Positions 8,184-19,504 of a stretch of 64,000 nucleotides of DNA are shown here, in pieces. The notes below the pieces were generated by a model, which worked only from the letters and a program-made list of their open reading frames with translations, was not told the DNA's origin and did not search any database. A program made the translations under genes and the position numbers. The stretch lies in the NCBI RefSeq assembly GCF_000252165.1, contig NZ_BAET01000028.1:62001-126000 (forward strand). Direction: 5' to 3'. The DNA comes from Glaciecola punicea ACAM 611. Lineage in GTDB: Bacteria; Pseudomonadota; Gammaproteobacteria; Enterobacterales; Alteromonadaceae. Each line of letters starts with the position of its first letter. The first letter of the stretch is position 1.

Positions 8184-9964
8184 TGACAGCCGTGTCAAGT
8201 CCGTCAAAGCCACGAAAGCGAATAGCAAAGAAAAGTTCGCGTCACGCTAAACAAAAAGTCGCCCCTACGCTTTTGCAATGGCGTTTTTGGGTGGTGTTAA
8301 TTGCGGTGCTAGCCGTGTTTGTCGCCTTGGCCTCTCGCACCGCTTTTATTCAAGTCATCCAAAGTGACCAACTGATTCAAAAAGGCGATAAACGTACTAT
8401 ACGTATTCGCGAAAACGCTACCTATCGAGGCCTAATAAGCGATAGAAATGGCCAGCAACTTGCGGTGAGCGTGCCGGCGCAAGCGGTGTCTGCAGATCCT
8501 AAGATAATCGCAGATAATAATTCATTGGAAGATTTGCGTAAATGGGAGGCCTTAGCAGAGGTATTAGACACCGATGTTGACAGATTGATAGGACGCGTTA
8601 GCGGCCCCGGCCGCTTTGTCTATTTACAGCGCCAAGTTACGCCGGCTATGGCCACCTTTGTGAGAAACTTAGCTCTGCCTGGTGTGTTTTTACTTGACGA
8701 GTCAAAAAGATATTATCCAAAAGGTGAAGTGTCATCACATATTATTGGCATGACCGACGCCGACGATAAAGGCCGCGAAGGTATCGAGAGTCTTTATAAT
8801 AAATGGCTTACCGGCACGCCTGGTGAACGTAAAATTATTCGCGATGGGAAAAATAGACAGGTTGAAATACTCGAACAGACGGCCGGTAAACAGGGCAACG
8901 ATGTCACGCTAACCATTGACCAACGCATTCAAGCAATCGCATTTAGGCAGTTAAAAGAAGCTACAATCATTTTTCAGGCCGCGTCTGCGTCAGTGGTCAT
9001 TGTTGATGTGCACACAGGTGAAGTGCTGGCAATGGCTAATACACCTTCGTATAACCCTAACAATCGCGCAACCATGGAAAGCTATCGCGTGAGAAACAGA
9101 GCCATCACCGACGCCTTTGAGCCGGGCTCCGTGCTTAAACCTTTATCCATAATCGCCGCGCTCGAAAGCGGCTATTATGAGAAAGACAGTATAATTGATA
9201 CCTCTCCAGGCTGGCGTCGATTGGGCGGCAGTCGTATACAAGATGCTAGAAATTACGGCAAACTGAGTATTACCGAAATTATGCAGCATTCTAGTAATAT
9301 AGGTACCTCAGCGCTGGCCTTGTCTATGCCCAAAGAAGTGCTGATAGACTTCTATTACAATATGGGTTTAATGAGTGAGTCGGGTACTAACATGATTGGC
9401 GAATCAAGCGGCCTTTTCCATGAGCGCGCGCGCTGGTCCGATCATGAAATTTCGTCACTTTCCTTTGGTTATAACATTGCAGTTACCACGGTACAATTGG
9501 CTCGCATGTATGCCACTATTGCAAACGGCGGTTTGAAGCGCCCGCTGTCGGTGGTAAAGAATATGAATCCGGTCACCGAGCCTGAACGTGTCATTTCAAA
9601 GCAGGTGGCCAGTGATGTGCTGCTAATGTTGGAAGCGGTAACGCAAAAAGACGGCACCGCTTACAAGGCGAGAGTCCCAGGATACAGGGTAGCAGGTAAA
9701 ACGGGCACAAGTTTAAAGGCCTTTGCGGGCAGTTACGGTCAAGAGTATGTTAATATTTTTGCGGGAATTGCGCCTGTTTCAAATCCACAAATTGCGGTGG
9801 TAGTGTTAATTAACGAACCAGGCGGTGACTACTATCACGCCGGCGACACCGCCGCGACTGTGTTTTCATCTATTGTGTCAGACACTATGCAAATATTGAA
9901 TATTCCTCCCGACGCTATGAATATAGACGCAGTAGTGGAGCGACAGCTTAATGCCCGGCGCTAA
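8183..9964 (+). CDS. ftsI: FtsI (PBP3), septal peptidoglycan transpeptidase
   Basis: This class B penicillin-binding protein has 593 residues: a basic cytoplasmic tail, one membrane helix (about residues 32-54), a pedestal domain and a C-terminal transpeptidase. The catalytic motifs are Ser316 in EPGSVLKP (SxxK), Ser371-x-Asn-like SSN at 370-372, and Lys506 in GKTGTS. It cross-links septal peptidoglycan with FtsW and is the target of aztreonam-type beta-lactams in the family. The start overlaps ftsL by one base and the end overlaps murE by 14 nt. Confidence 0.97.
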   Translation: MTAVSSPSKPRKRIAKKSSRHAKQKVAPTLLQWRFWVVLIAVLAVFVALASRTAFIQVIQSDQLIQKGDKRTIRIRENATYRGLISDRNGQQLAVSVPAQAVSADPKIIADNNSLEDLRKWEALAEVLDTDVDRLIGRVSGPGRFVYLQRQVTPAMATFVRNLALPGVFLLDESKRYYPKGEVSSHIIGMTDADDKGREGIESLYNKWLTGTPGERKIIRDGKNRQVEILEQTAGKQGNDVTLTIDQRIQAIAFRQLKEATIIFQAASASVVIVDVHTGEVLAMANTPSYNPNNRATMESYRVRNRAITDAFEPGSVLKPLSIIAALESGYYEKDSIIDTSPGWRRLGGSRIQDARNYGKLSITEIMQHSSNIGTSALALSMPKEVLIDFYYNMGLMSESGTNMIGESSGLFHERARWSDHEISSLSFGYNIAVTTVQLARMYATIANGGLKRPLSVVKNMNPVTEPERVISKQVASDVLLMLEAVTQKDGTAYKARVPGYRVAGKTGTSLKAFAGSYGQEYVNIFAGIAPVSNPQIAVVVLINEPGGDYYHAGDTAATVFSSIVSDTMQILNIPPDAMNIDAVVERQLNARR

Positions 9965-11576
9965 CCTTAGGCTGCACAACGTGCTGCGCTATTTACACAT
10001 AGACTCAGCCACATTGTGCCAGCGTGACTTTTCAGCGCTTGACTGTTTAAGTTTAGACAGTCGCGCGGTTAACGCTAGCACTTTATTTTTAGCTATATCA
10101 GGTAGCCATACCTCAGGTCATCAGTATATTGATATGGCCGCCAAAAGCGGTTGCTCACTGGCTTTTTTAGATACCGCCAAGTCACAGCAGCACGGCATGC
10201 TTGAAGAGCGCCGCGGTAAAAGTGAGCATGCTATAAGCTGCTTGTTTGTGCACGATTTACAGCAGAAGCTCGCAGATATTGCCTACTGTTTTTATACTGG
10301 TAATAACACCACAAATCAATCACAAAATGCGCTGCCCAGTATTACCGCCGTTACCGGCACTAATGGTAAAACATCGGTGGCATCGTTAATGGCGCAGTTA
10401 AGCAGTTTATGTCATGAGCCGAGCGCCAGTATAGGTACACTTGGGGTGAATTTGTTTACTAAAGGCGCGCAACAAAAGCTAAGTGAAACGATTAACACAA
10501 CGCCTGACATCATTTCGCTTGTTACTACCTTAGCCACGCTGCAAAAAAGAGGCTGCACCAGTGTAATGCTAGAAGCGTCTTCACATGGACTTGCGCAAGA
10601 CCGCTTGAGTAAACTAAAGGTTGGCTGCGGTGTGTTCACTAATTTGACCCAAGATCATCTTGATTACCATGGTTCTATGGCATCTTACGGTCAGGCCAAG
10701 CGTCTGCTGTTAAAGGCCCAAGACCTAAGTGAAATTGTGCTTAATGCCGATGATGATGAGTCGTTAAAGTGGCAAGTTGAGACCTTTGATGAGCAAGCGG
10801 TATACTGGTTTTCGCTGCATGATTTAAGTGCAAAGAGGCATGGATGTTGGGCCAGCGAGATAAACTATTCCACACAAGGAATAAGCTTTATGCTGCACGC
10901 ACGGTTTCCCTATTTTAACGCTCAGCAGCGCGTCACCGGGCCGTTAATAGGTGCGTTTAATGTGGCAAATTTATTGGCCGCAGTAACCGCCTTGCTTGCT
11001 CAAGGGTTCTCGTTTGCTGCGCTTGTTGATGCCGTTTCAAGCATTAGCGCTGTTGCTGGCAGGATGGAGCTGTTTACAAGTACAAAAGCCAGCGTTTTAG
11101 TAGACTATGCACATACTCCCGATGCACTAAAGCAAGCCTTACTAGCAGCGCGCGTGCATACTCAAGGCAAATTAATTTGTATTTTTGGCTGCGGTGGCAA
11201 TCGCGATAGCAGTAAGCGAGTGCTAATGGGCCGTATAGCAAAGCAATATGCTGACAGCATTGTACTTACCCAAGACAATTCAAGAAACGAAAAGCCTTCT
11301 ACTATTATAGCAGACATACAAAAAGGCCTGCATGACTTAGCGCCGCACCAAAGCCTTAGCATTGAACTTGATCGCGAAAAGGCGATTTGCCAAACGTGGC
11401 AAGCCAGCAGCGTCGGCGACATTATTTTAGTGGCGGGTAAAGGACATGAAGACTACCTAGAGATCAATAATCAGCGTATTGACTATAACGAAAGAAACAT
11501 TGTTAGGCGACTAACTAGTGCTGTTGCACCGCGCACAAACACGCCAAGCGCGCAAAGTTCAAGAGGCCCACAATGA
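9951..11576 (+). CDS. murE: MurE, UDP-MurNAc-L-Ala-D-Glu:diaminopimelate ligase
   Basis: The 541-residue Mur ligase has ATP-loop TGTNGKTS, the central LEASSHGLAQDRL and FTNLTQDHLDYHGS, and C-terminal YAHTPDALKQAL with GCGGNRDSSKR. It adds the third stem-peptide residue. The motif that reads meso-diaminopimelate is normally DNPR; here it is DNSR (residues 442-445). Asp, Asn and the carboxylate-binding Arg are kept but Pro is Ser. meso-DAP specificity is still expected. It is longer than E. coli MurE (495 aa), with insertions around residues 75-95 and a C-terminal tail. The ATG at 9951 lies inside the ftsI end and the stop overlaps murF. Confidence 0.95.
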   Translation: MPGANLRLHNVLRYLHIDSATLCQRDFSALDCLSLDSRAVNASTLFLAISGSHTSGHQYIDMAAKSGCSLAFLDTAKSQQHGMLEERRGKSEHAISCLFVHDLQQKLADIAYCFYTGNNTTNQSQNALPSITAVTGTNGKTSVASLMAQLSSLCHEPSASIGTLGVNLFTKGAQQKLSETINTTPDIISLVTTLATLQKRGCTSVMLEASSHGLAQDRLSKLKVGCGVFTNLTQDHLDYHGSMASYGQAKRLLLKAQDLSEIVLNADDDESLKWQVETFDEQAVYWFSLHDLSAKRHGCWASEINYSTQGISFMLHARFPYFNAQQRVTGPLIGAFNVANLLAAVTALLAQGFSFAALVDAVSSISAVAGRMELFTSTKASVLVDYAHTPDALKQALLAARVHTQGKLICIFGCGGNRDSSKRVLMGRIAKQYADSIVLTQDNSRNEKPSTIIADIQKGLHDLAPHQSLSIELDREKAICQTWQASSVGDIILVAGKGHEDYLEINNQRIDYNERNIVRRLTSAVAPRTNTPSAQSSRGPQ

Positions 11577-13075
11577 TAGCCGTTTCTGTCGCGTGGATAG
11601 CGCAAAAAATTGAAGCTGCTTGCACGCCAGAGCCTATGCTAGAGAGTGTTGCTAACCAAATTATTAAGGGCGTGAGTACCGACACTCGCTCTATCCGCCA
11701 AGGCGATTTATTTATTGCCCTAGTGGGTCCAAATTTTAATGGGCATGACTATGTTGCCGCCGCTATCGATAAAGGGGCTGCTGCGGTAATTGTCAGTGAG
11801 CCTGATTTTACATGTGCTATTCCTACCTTAAGAGTCAGCGACACGCGAATTGCCTTAGGCAAACTTGGGGCAGCAGTAAAACAAAAATTATCTCCCAAAA
11901 CAATCGCTATAACCGGCTCTAGTGGAAAAACTACGGTCAAGGAAATGGTTAATGCAATTTTAAGCACTCGGGGCAAAGTACTCGCAACCAAAGACAATTT
12001 CAATAACGATATTGGTGTGCCGCTTACTTTACTAAACCTGAACGAAAGCCATGAGTATGCGGTAATTGAAATAGGCGCTAACCACCAAGGTGAAATTGAC
12101 TACACCTGCGGTTTAGTTAAACCCGATGTTGCCACCATTATCAACGCTGCACCAGCACACATTGAAGGCTTCGGCAGTTTGTTTGGGGTTGCCCGTGCAA
12201 AAAGTGAAATTATTAAAGGCCTGGCGCCAGAGGCGGTTGCGATACTGAATCATGACAGTCAGTTTTTCGAATTTTGGCAAGGTACCTCAAGCACGCAGCA
12301 AATACTCACCTTTTCATATGAATCTGATAAGGGTGACTTTCATGCTAAAAAAGTTTCTATCAACTCTGCCGGCTGCGCTGAGTTTGAGATGATTACGCCC
12401 ATTGGCAGCGTGGCCATAAAATTGCGAGTGCCTGGTATTCACAACGTTGGAAATGCTGTGCTTTCAGCGGCTTTAGCAATAAGTGCAGGGGCTAATTTAT
12501 CAAATGTTCAACAAGGACTGTTCAATATGCAAAGTGTTGCCGGCAGACTCAGCGTCAAGCAGCTAACGCCGTTTATTAAAGTACTTGATGATACTTATAA
12601 TGCAAACGTGGGTTCAGTTAAAGCCGCGATTGATTTACTGGCAAGTTTTACTGGCACAAGGGTACTTGTATTTGGTGATATGGGCGAGCTAGGTGACCAA
12701 GCGAGTATGTATCATACGCAAATAGGCGAATACGCACAGACACATAATATAGACGCCTTGATTAGTTGCGGTCCCTTAAGTAGGCATGCCAGCAGCGCAA
12801 TGCAAAGCAAAGGTATCGCCTGTGCTGACACCCAATCTGCATTTGAAGCATTAATTAAAATTATACGGCCACTCATTGCCCGTTCTACGCCGCTTCGTTC
12901 AAATACTAGCGTGAGTAAAAATACACTGGGCCAAATGGAACAAAGCACCAGCGTAACTATCCTAGTGAAGGGGTCGCGCGGTGCGGCTATGGAAAAAGTG
13001 GTCGAGGCCTTAATGGCATTTGACTTTAGTCAAAGCGATGATGGTTTACTGTCGAACAAAAAGGAGCCTGATTAA
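11573..13075 (+). CDS. murF: MurF, UDP-MurNAc-tripeptide:D-Ala-D-Ala ligase
   Basis: The 500-residue Mur ligase has ATP-loop [13 protein letters not shown] near residue 112, [12 protein letters not shown], and [19 protein letters not shown] in the C-terminal domain. It adds D-Ala-D-Ala to complete the UDP-MurNAc-pentapeptide. E. coli MurF has 452 residues; part of the difference is a Ser/Thr-rich loop of about 25 residues near 440-465, just before the final [12 protein letters not shown] motif. The ATGA overlap with murE and the one-base TAATG overlap with mraY indicate coupled translation. Confidence 0.96.
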   Translation: MIAVSVAWIAQKIEAACTPEPMLESVANQIIKGVSTDTRSIRQGDLFIALVGPNFNGHDYVAAAIDKGAAAVIVSEPDFTCAIPTLRVSDTRIALGKLGAAVKQKLSPKTIAITGSSGKTTVKEMVNAILSTRGKVLATKDNFNNDIGVPLTLLNLNESHEYAVIEIGANHQGEIDYTCGLVKPDVATIINAAPAHIEGFGSLFGVARAKSEIIKGLAPEAVAILNHDSQFFEFWQGTSSTQQILTFSYESDKGDFHAKKVSINSAGCAEFEMITPIGSVAIKLRVPGIHNVGNAVLSAALAISAGANLSNVQQGLFNMQSVAGRLSVKQLTPFIKVLDDTYNANVGSVKAAIDLLASFTGTRVLVFGDMGELGDQASMYHTQIGEYAQTHNIDALISCGPLSRHASSAMQSKGIACADTQSAFEALIKIIRPLIARSTPLRSNTSVSKNTLGQMEQSTSVTILVKGSRGAAMEKVVEALMAFDFSQSDDGLLSNKKEPD

Positions 13076-14157
13076 TGTTATTCTGGCTGGCACAATGGCT
13101 TACTCAATACGAAAGTGGCTTTAATGTAATTTCTTATATTACCTTACGAGCAATTTTAAGTACCTTAACCGCGCTACTTATCGCTATTTTAATTGGGCCT
13201 AAAATGATTGCGTGGTTAAAGCGTATGCAAATTGGACAAACCGTACGCGATGACGGGCCGCAAACTCATTTGGCAAAATCAGGCACGCCTACCATGGGCG
13301 GCGTGCTGATACTTGCGGCTATATTAACCAGCTGTCTGCTATGGGCCGACTTAACTAATAAGTATGTGCTGGTGACGCTGTTTGTGGTGGTGAGTTTTGG
13401 CATTTTAGGTTTTGTAGATGACTATCGCAAAGTGGTGCGCAAAGATCCCAACGGGCTTATTGCCAGATGGAAATACTTTTGGCAGTCCATCATTGCCATT
13501 GGGGTGGCCTTCTTTTTGTACTCAACCACCACCATGGCGGCCGAAACTTCGCTAATTGTGCCTTTCTTCAAAGACGTTTTACCTCAGCTTGGCCTTTTTT
13601 ATTTAGTTTTGAGCTACTTTGTTATTGTGGGCACCAGCAACGCGGTTAATTTGACCGACGGTTTAGACGGCCTTGCCATAGTGCCGGTTATATTAGTGGC
13701 AGGTGCCTTCGCGATTTTCGCCTACGCCACGGGCAATATAAATTTTTCAAGCTACTTACACATTCCTTTTATTCCAATGACCAGTGAGCTAGTCATTGTG
13801 TGCACCGCTATAGTCGGCGCAGGTCTTGGTTTTTTATGGTTTAACACTTATCCGGCCCAAGTTTTCATGGGCGATGTGGGATCCCTATCATTAGGCGCCA
13901 CCTTAGGCGTGCTAGCGGTGCTGGTCAGACAAGAAATAGTGCTATTTATCATGGGCGGTATATTTGTAGCAGAGACGCTGTCAGTTATTTTGCAAGTGTG
14001 GAGTTTTAAAACACGTGGCAAACGCATATTCAGAATGGCGCCTATTCACCATCATTTTGAGCTAAAGGGCTGGCCTGAGCCAAGAGTCATTGTGAGGTTT
14101 TGGATCATTTCGCTTATCCTCGTGTTAGTTGGCTTAGCCACGCTTAAGTTGAGGTAG
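13075..14157 (+). CDS. mraY: MraY, phospho-MurNAc-pentapeptide translocase
   Basis: This 360-residue polytopic membrane enzyme has about ten hydrophobic helices. Conserved motifs are [18 protein letters not shown] (N-terminal), FVDDYRK with the paired catalytic Asp, [13 protein letters not shown], and the HHH loop [15 protein letters not shown] near the C-terminus. It transfers phospho-MurNAc-pentapeptide to undecaprenyl phosphate and makes lipid I at the inner membrane. The length matches the E. coli protein exactly. Confidence 0.98.
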   Translation: MLFWLAQWLTQYESGFNVISYITLRAILSTLTALLIAILIGPKMIAWLKRMQIGQTVRDDGPQTHLAKSGTPTMGGVLILAAILTSCLLWADLTNKYVLVTLFVVVSFGILGFVDDYRKVVRKDPNGLIARWKYFWQSIIAIGVAFFLYSTTTMAAETSLIVPFFKDVLPQLGLFYLVLSYFVIVGTSNAVNLTDGLDGLAIVPVILVAGAFAIFAYATGNINFSSYLHIPFIPMTSELVIVCTAIVGAGLGFLWFNTYPAQVFMGDVGSLSLGATLGVLAVLVRQEIVLFIMGGIFVAETLSVILQVWSFKTRGKRIFRMAPIHHHFELKGWPEPRVIVRFWIISLILVLVGLATLKLR

Positions 14158-14160
14158 AGT

Positions 14161-15636
14161 ATGAGGCCTCTCGCAAATGCTTATTCTTACGAAAACCAGT
14201 CAGTTGCCATTATTGGCTATGGTGTAACGGGTAAAGCATGCGTGGCGTTTTTGCTTAATAAAGGCGCGAAGGTAAGCGTGTTTGACGATTCCTTCAACAC
14301 TAGCAATAAGCAAAGTCTCGCCAATACTGAAAATCTCACTTTTTGCGAAGTGCATGAAGCCCTTGATTTAAGAGAATTTGACCAAGTAGTGGTAAGCCCT
14401 GGTGTTAATTTACGCAAGGCCTTTATACAAAATTATATCGCACATAAGGGGCATGCTAGCGCAGTAATAGGCGACATTGAACTATTTGCACGCCAGCTCA
14501 ACGAAATCAATAGCGGGCTTGTGCCGGGTGAAAATCCTATTAAAGTTGTTGCGGTTACCGGCTCAAACGGTAAAAGCACCGTGGTTGACATGCTGACCAA
14601 AGTGCTGCTCAAGCAGGGCGTGAATGTGGCGCTTGGGGGCAATTTTGGTACCGCCGCGCTAGCACTTATTGCGCCTAATTTTATTTTAGCTGGCAATAAT
14701 GGCCACAGCGAACAAAACACATCTGCGCCGCGCATCGACATCATTGTACTTGAGCTTTCTAGTTTCCAACTAGAATCTACCTTTAGTTTGTGTCCTGACA
14801 TAGGCTGCATTTTAAACATTAGTTCTGATCATCTTGACCGCCACGGCTCTATGGCGGCATACACGCTCGCCAAGCAGCAAATATATGCAAATGCTGCCAC
14901 TGTTGTATTCAATCGAGACGATAGCGCGACATCTCCTTCTTCCTTAGAAAACGCGATAAGTGTCGGCTATAATCAATTTGATGGAGGCCAACTAGGTGAT
15001 TCTACCAAGCACTTTTATCAAACCAGCAAGGGCATTTACTGTGGCCAGCATTTTTTATTTGATGCAAGTCAGGTTATGGGCATAAGCCAGTTTCAGCTTG
15101 TGAACATGCAGGTAGTGTTTGCGTGTTGCCAAATATTGAAGGTTAACCTAGTGCTTGCGGCGCAGTCACTAGGTGAATATAAAGGGTTGCCGCACCGCTT
15201 TGAAACGGTTTATCACAGCAAAACAAGCATATGGATAAACGATTCTAAAGCCACTAACCCAGGCGCTTGTTTGGCCGCGCTTGAAAGTTTAGCAAAGCAG
15301 GTAAGCCATATTATTCTTATTGCCGGTGGTGATGCAAAAGGCGCCGACATTCAAATGCTTGCTCATGCTATGTCGACGCATGTAGACAGGCTAATTCTAA
15401 TTGGTAAAGATGCCGACTTATTTACTCAATTTGGCACGCCGTTTACACGCGCTAATTCAATTGAAGACGCGGTTGAAAAAGCAAAGGCGTATGCCGGTGA
15501 GCTTGCGCGCAATCATGACAATCCTTACATAGGCGTAATGCTGTCGCCAGCGTGTGCAAGCATTGATATGTTCAACAACTATCAACATCGCGGCCAGCTT
15601 TTTTGCCAAGCGGTCACCGCGCAGGTAACCGCGTAA
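14161..15636 (+). CDS. murD: MurD, UDP-MurNAc-L-Ala:D-Glu ligase
   Basis: The 491-residue Mur ligase has an N-terminal Rossmann region VAIIGYGVTGKA, ATP-loop VTGSNGKSTVVDML, the LELSSFQLES motif, SSDHLDRHGS, and C-terminal WINDSKATNPGACLAALE. It adds D-glutamate to UDP-MurNAc-L-Ala. The E. coli enzyme has 438 residues. The extra length includes inserts before the ATP loop and near residues 175-190 (a Gly/Asn/Ser-rich loop). The ATG lies 3 nt after mraY, and the TAA shares one base with the proposed ftsW ATG. Confidence 0.96.
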   Translation: MRPLANAYSYENQSVAIIGYGVTGKACVAFLLNKGAKVSVFDDSFNTSNKQSLANTENLTFCEVHEALDLREFDQVVVSPGVNLRKAFIQNYIAHKGHASAVIGDIELFARQLNEINSGLVPGENPIKVVAVTGSNGKSTVVDMLTKVLLKQGVNVALGGNFGTAALALIAPNFILAGNNGHSEQNTSAPRIDIIVLELSSFQLESTFSLCPDIGCILNISSDHLDRHGSMAAYTLAKQQIYANAATVVFNRDDSATSPSSLENAISVGYNQFDGGQLGDSTKHFYQTSKGIYCGQHFLFDASQVMGISQFQLVNMQVVFACCQILKVNLVLAAQSLGEYKGLPHRFETVYHSKTSIWINDSKATNPGACLAALESLAKQVSHIILIAGGDAKGADIQMLAHAMSTHVDRLILIGKDADLFTQFGTPFTRANSIEDAVEKAKAYAGELARNHDNPYIGVMLSPACASIDMFNNYQHRGQLFCQAVTAQVTA

Positions 15637-16895
15637 TGGATCCTAGCATGCAAAGCACCTCACATAGAATTATACAGCAGTTCAGCCTGAGCGAAATGTT
15701 TGCAAATAGGCATGATCACGCAAGTCAGCGCCCTTACAGCTTATTGCTTGTATTGGTCTGCTTAGCCTTATATACCATTGGCTTTATTATTGTGACATCA
15801 GCCTCAATGCCCATTGCTGAGCGCATGTACGATAACCCTTACCACTTTGCTATTCGTCACGGTATTTACGTATTACTGTCTATTACAGCCGCATTAATTG
15901 TACTAAATATACCCATGCAATTTTGGCGGGTGGTAAATCCCTACCTACTATTTTTGGCCATTGCGCTGCTTATTATTGTTATCGTAAATGGCAAGGCCGT
16001 TTATGGAAGTACACGATGGATAGTGCTTGGGCCCATCACTGTGCAGCCTGCAGAGCCTGCAAAACTGTTTTTCTTTCTTTACTTAGCCGGCTATTTAGTG
16101 CGCAGATACGAGCAAGTACAAGACAACTTAAGAGGTTTTTTTAAGCCCTTAATTGTTTTTTTTGTGTTTGCTGCTTTATTATTAATGCAGCCCGATTTAG
16201 GCACCGTAGTGGTGATGTTTACTACTACCCTCGCACTTTTATTTTTAGCTGGTGCGCGGCTAGGGCACTTTCTTGCGGTCATTTTTACAGGCGCCGCGGC
16301 TTTTGCCTTGTTAATTGCTACCTCTGATTACCGACGCGCGCGCATATCAGGTTTTTTAGATCCGTGGGCTGACCCTTTTGGTGATGGCTATCAGCTTACG
16401 CAGTCACTTATGGCATATGGGAGAGGCTCTTGGTTTGGAGAAGGTCTTGGCAATAGCTTGCAAAAACTAGAGTTTTTACCCGAAGCACACACCGATTTTA
16501 TTATGGCTATTTTGGCCGAAGAATTTGGATACGTGGGTATATTGATAGTGCTAGTACTGCTGTTCACGCTTATTGTGAAAGGCTTACAAATAAGTAATTT
16601 AGCCTTGTCTAACCAACGTCCGTTTGAAGCGTTTACCGCCTATGGCATTAGCATTTGGATTTGCCTACAAACGGCAATTAACATTGGGGCTAGCTCTGGT
16701 TTATTGCCTACAAAAGGACTCACCCTTCCGCTGGTGAGCTACGGAGGTTCATCCTTAATTATTATGAGCATTGCGGTAGCCCTGCTGGTGCGAATCGATT
16801 TTGAATTACGGGTGGATGGTGTACATGCCATTTCCCGCAGCGCTCGTTCATCAAGCGCCAAAAAGACGAAAGCGGGCAGAGGCGACGATGAATAA
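15636..16895 (+). CDS. ftsW: FtsW, SEDS-family septal glycosyltransferase
   Basis: The 419-residue SEDS protein has about ten membrane helices. Signatures are ITSASMP-like VTSASMPIAE at the first periplasmic segment, the central WADPFGDGYQLTQSLMAYGRGSWFGEGLGNS loop, AHTDFIMAILAEEFG, and the C-terminal LPLVSYGGSSLI. It polymerises septal glycan strands with FtsI. The frame is open further upstream to a TTG at 15603, but the ATG at 15636 is preferred: it overlaps the murD stop by one base (TAATG), the arrangement used repeatedly in this operon. Confidence 0.95.
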   Translation: MDPSMQSTSHRIIQQFSLSEMFANRHDHASQRPYSLLLVLVCLALYTIGFIIVTSASMPIAERMYDNPYHFAIRHGIYVLLSITAALIVLNIPMQFWRVVNPYLLFLAIALLIIVIVNGKAVYGSTRWIVLGPITVQPAEPAKLFFFLYLAGYLVRRYEQVQDNLRGFFKPLIVFFVFAALLLMQPDLGTVVVMFTTTLALLFLAGARLGHFLAVIFTGAAAFALLIATSDYRRARISGFLDPWADPFGDGYQLTQSLMAYGRGSWFGEGLGNSLQKLEFLPEAHTDFIMAILAEEFGYVGILIVLVLLFTLIVKGLQISNLALSNQRPFEAFTAYGISIWICLQTAINIGASSGLLPTKGLTLPLVSYGGSSLIIMSIAVALLVRIDFELRVDGVHAISRSARSSSAKKTKAGRGDDE

Positions 16896-18015
16896 ATGCT
16901 CATTAGTGATTATGGCGGGTGGCACCGGCGGGCATGTTTTTCCAGGTCTTGCGGTAGCAAGCCTTATGCGCGAAAAAGGCTGGCAGGTAGAGTGGATTGG
17001 GACCGCTGATAAAATGGAGGCTCAACTAGTCCCTAAGTACGGCTTCAATATTCATTTTATTAATATCGGCGGTTTACGCGGTAAATCAATAATCACGCAG
17101 TTATTAACGCCTTTTAAGCTGGCAGGTGCGCTTTTTCAATCTATTGCCTTATTGCGTAAATTAAGGCCTAGTGCGGTACTCGGAATGGGCGGCTACGCTA
17201 GCGGGCCTGGTGGTATTGCCGCTTGGCTGTTAAAAGTTCCCTTAGTGGTACACGAGCAAAATGCAGTGTTTGGCATGACCAACAGATATTTGGCAAAAAT
17301 AGCGACCTTCACGCTGACAGGATTCGACTTAGCCAGCGTTGTGCCGGCAAATGCTGCCAACAAGTCTTCGCCTTCAAATACACATTATGTCGGCAACCCT
17401 ATACGCCAAGATTTCTTTGATATTGCCCCTAAACACCGAGCAAATAGCACACAAAGCCTTAATATTCTTATTGTGGGAGGGAGTTTGGGCGCATTAGCAT
17501 TAAATCAAATCGTTCCCAAGGTGTTAATCACGCTGGGTAAACGTTTTTCAGTGTCGGTAATGCATCAGTCGGGCGCAAATAAACACGCGCAGGTACAAGC
17601 GGCTTATCAGAACATGCCAAACGTTGAGGTAATTGAATTTATAGATAATATGCAAAGCGCCTTTAGCTGGTCAGATATTATCATTTGTAGAGCCGGTGCG
17701 TTAACCGTCGCCGAGGTTGCCGGCGCCGGCAGAGTCGCGATTTTTGTGCCTTTACCAAATGCGGTAGACGATCATCAAAGCGCAAATGCTAGGTATTTAA
17801 GCGATAAAGGCGGTGCTCTATTGATCCAACAAAGCGCCTTAGAAACGTCACTGTTACCCGCTTTAGAGACGGTCTGTTTGTCGCTTGAAAAACGCGATGA
17901 AATTGCGTCTATAGCAAGGGCGAGCGCGCATAAAAATGCGACGTTTGAGGTAGCCTCGTTTATCGAAAAAGCAGTGAATGCTAATATGCAAAACAAAAAT
18001 AATAAGAGGGATTAG
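16888..18015 (+). CDS. murG: MurG, lipid II-forming GlcNAc transferase
   Basis: The 375-residue GT-B glycosyltransferase has the N-terminal glycine loop [16 protein letters not shown], the membrane-facing [28 protein letters not shown], and the UDP-GlcNAc-binding [15 protein letters not shown]. It converts lipid I to lipid II on the cytoplasmic face. The open frame extends upstream to 16801 inside ftsW. The ATG at 16888 gives [15 protein letters not shown], which matches the family N-terminus, and overlaps ftsW by only 8 nt, so it is chosen. Residues [14 protein letters not shown] replace the usual DxQxxNA region, with the Q and N retained. Confidence 0.95.
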   Translation: MNKCSLVIMAGGTGGHVFPGLAVASLMREKGWQVEWIGTADKMEAQLVPKYGFNIHFINIGGLRGKSIITQLLTPFKLAGALFQSIALLRKLRPSAVLGMGGYASGPGGIAAWLLKVPLVVHEQNAVFGMTNRYLAKIATFTLTGFDLASVVPANAANKSSPSNTHYVGNPIRQDFFDIAPKHRANSTQSLNILIVGGSLGALALNQIVPKVLITLGKRFSVSVMHQSGANKHAQVQAAYQNMPNVEVIEFIDNMQSAFSWSDIIICRAGALTVAEVAGAGRVAIFVPLPNAVDDHQSANARYLSDKGGALLIQQSALETSLLPALETVCLSLEKRDEIASIARASAHKNATFEVASFIEKAVNANMQNKNNKRD

Positions 18016-18017
18016 CA

Positions 18018-19502
18018 GTGAAATCACCCATAGCAAGTACGACTAAATTACCTTTAAACGCTCCCGTTCATAAGATGCGCGCAGTCGAGCATATCTATTT
18101 TGTAGGTATAGGCGGCGCAGGCATGGGCGGCATTGCCGAAGTCATGCTCAACTTAGGCTACAAAGTAAGCGGTTCAGATATAAGTATGAGTAAAATGACG
18201 TCGCGTTTGCAAAGCATGGGCGCACAGGTATTCATTGGGCATAGAAGCGATAACTTACTCGCGGTAGATGTCGTAGTGGTGTCTTCTGCAATTGACGCCA
18301 CTAACCCTGAAATTGTTAAAGCAAACGAAAATCGCATTCCAGTTATTCGTCGCGCGCAAATGTTGGCAGAGCTAATGCGTTTTCGCTACGGCATAGCCAT
18401 AGCCGGCACACATGGTAAAACGACCACCACTAGCTTGATTGCGACTATTTTTTCACAGGCTAATTTAGACCCTACCTTCGTGATTGGCGGCTTACTTAAC
18501 AGTGCCGGCACCAATGCTAGATTAGGTGAAAGTAAATATCTTATTGCTGAAGCCGATGAAAGCGACGCATCATTTTTACATTTGCAGCCCACGGTCAGCG
18601 TGGTGACTAACATTGAGGCTGATCATCTTGACGCTTATGACGGTGACTTTAGTAAAATGAAAAGCGCCTACGTGGAGTTTCTGCACAACTTACCTTTTTA
18701 TGGACTTGCCGTGCTGTGCGCCGATGACAAGGTAATTCAAGAGCTTATCCCTAAAATTGAACGAAAGTACATCACCTATGGCATTAAGAAGGATAGTGAT
18801 TATGTTGCTTGCAACATAAGCTATAGTGTAAATAAGAGTCGCTTTGAGGTCTTAAGAAAAAATCATACCGCACTGCAGGTCGACTTAAATATTACTGGCA
18901 TTCACAATGTACTAAACGCCACGGCCGCTATTGCCATAGCGACCGAAGAAGGCTTGAGTGACCGCGATATTTTAGCGGCACTAGCTTCATTTGAGGGTAT
19001 AGGCAGACGGTTTCAGGTGTTGGGTCAATTTGATTTGCCCAGCGCTGACGCCAGCGCACGAAGTGTTACCTTAGTTGACGATTATGGTCATCATCCCACT
19101 GAGGTTGATATGACAGTAGCAGCGGCTAGAAGTAACTGGCCTAATAAACGTTTAGTGATGGTGTATCAGCCTCACCGTTATTCGCGAACGCGCGATTTAT
19201 ATGAAGATTTTGTAGAAGTATTATCTAAAGTTGACGTGCTTTTATTGCTTGACGTGTATGGCGCAAGTGAGGCCCCGATTGAAGGTGTTGATAGCCGAAC
19301 ACTGTGCGGTTCAATAAGGCAAAGAGGTAAAATAGACCCAATATATGTAGGTAAACCCCAGCAGGTTTACGAAATACTTAACGATGTGCTGTGCGATCAA
19401 GACGTGGTGTTTTTGCAAGGTGCGGGTAACATAGGCAATATTGCCACTGCTTTAGCCGAGAACGGCTGCAAGCTAAATCTATTAATGGGTGATGAGGCAT
19501 AG
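18018..19502 (+). CDS. murC: MurC, UDP-MurNAc:L-alanine ligase
   Basis: The 494-residue Mur ligase has [19 protein letters not shown] at the N-terminus, ATP-loop [39 protein letters not shown], and C-terminal [14 protein letters not shown] with [13 protein letters not shown]. It attaches L-Ala to UDP-MurNAc, the first stem residue. The start is GTG at 18018, 2 nt after the murG stop, with the good ribosome-binding site AAGAGGGA inside the murG end. Confidence 0.97.
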   Translation: MKSPIASTTKLPLNAPVHKMRAVEHIYFVGIGGAGMGGIAEVMLNLGYKVSGSDISMSKMTSRLQSMGAQVFIGHRSDNLLAVDVVVVSSAIDATNPEIVKANENRIPVIRRAQMLAELMRFRYGIAIAGTHGKTTTTSLIATIFSQANLDPTFVIGGLLNSAGTNARLGESKYLIAEADESDASFLHLQPTVSVVTNIEADHLDAYDGDFSKMKSAYVEFLHNLPFYGLAVLCADDKVIQELIPKIERKYITYGIKKDSDYVACNISYSVNKSRFEVLRKNHTALQVDLNITGIHNVLNATAAIAIATEEGLSDRDILAALASFEGIGRRFQVLGQFDLPSADASARSVTLVDDYGHHPTEVDMTVAAARSNWPNKRLVMVYQPHRYSRTRDLYEDFVEVLSKVDVLLLLDVYGASEAPIEGVDSRTLCGSIRQRGKIDPIYVGKPQQVYEILNDVLCDQDVVFLQGAGNIGNIATALAENGCKLNLLMGDEA

Positions 19503-19504
19503 TT

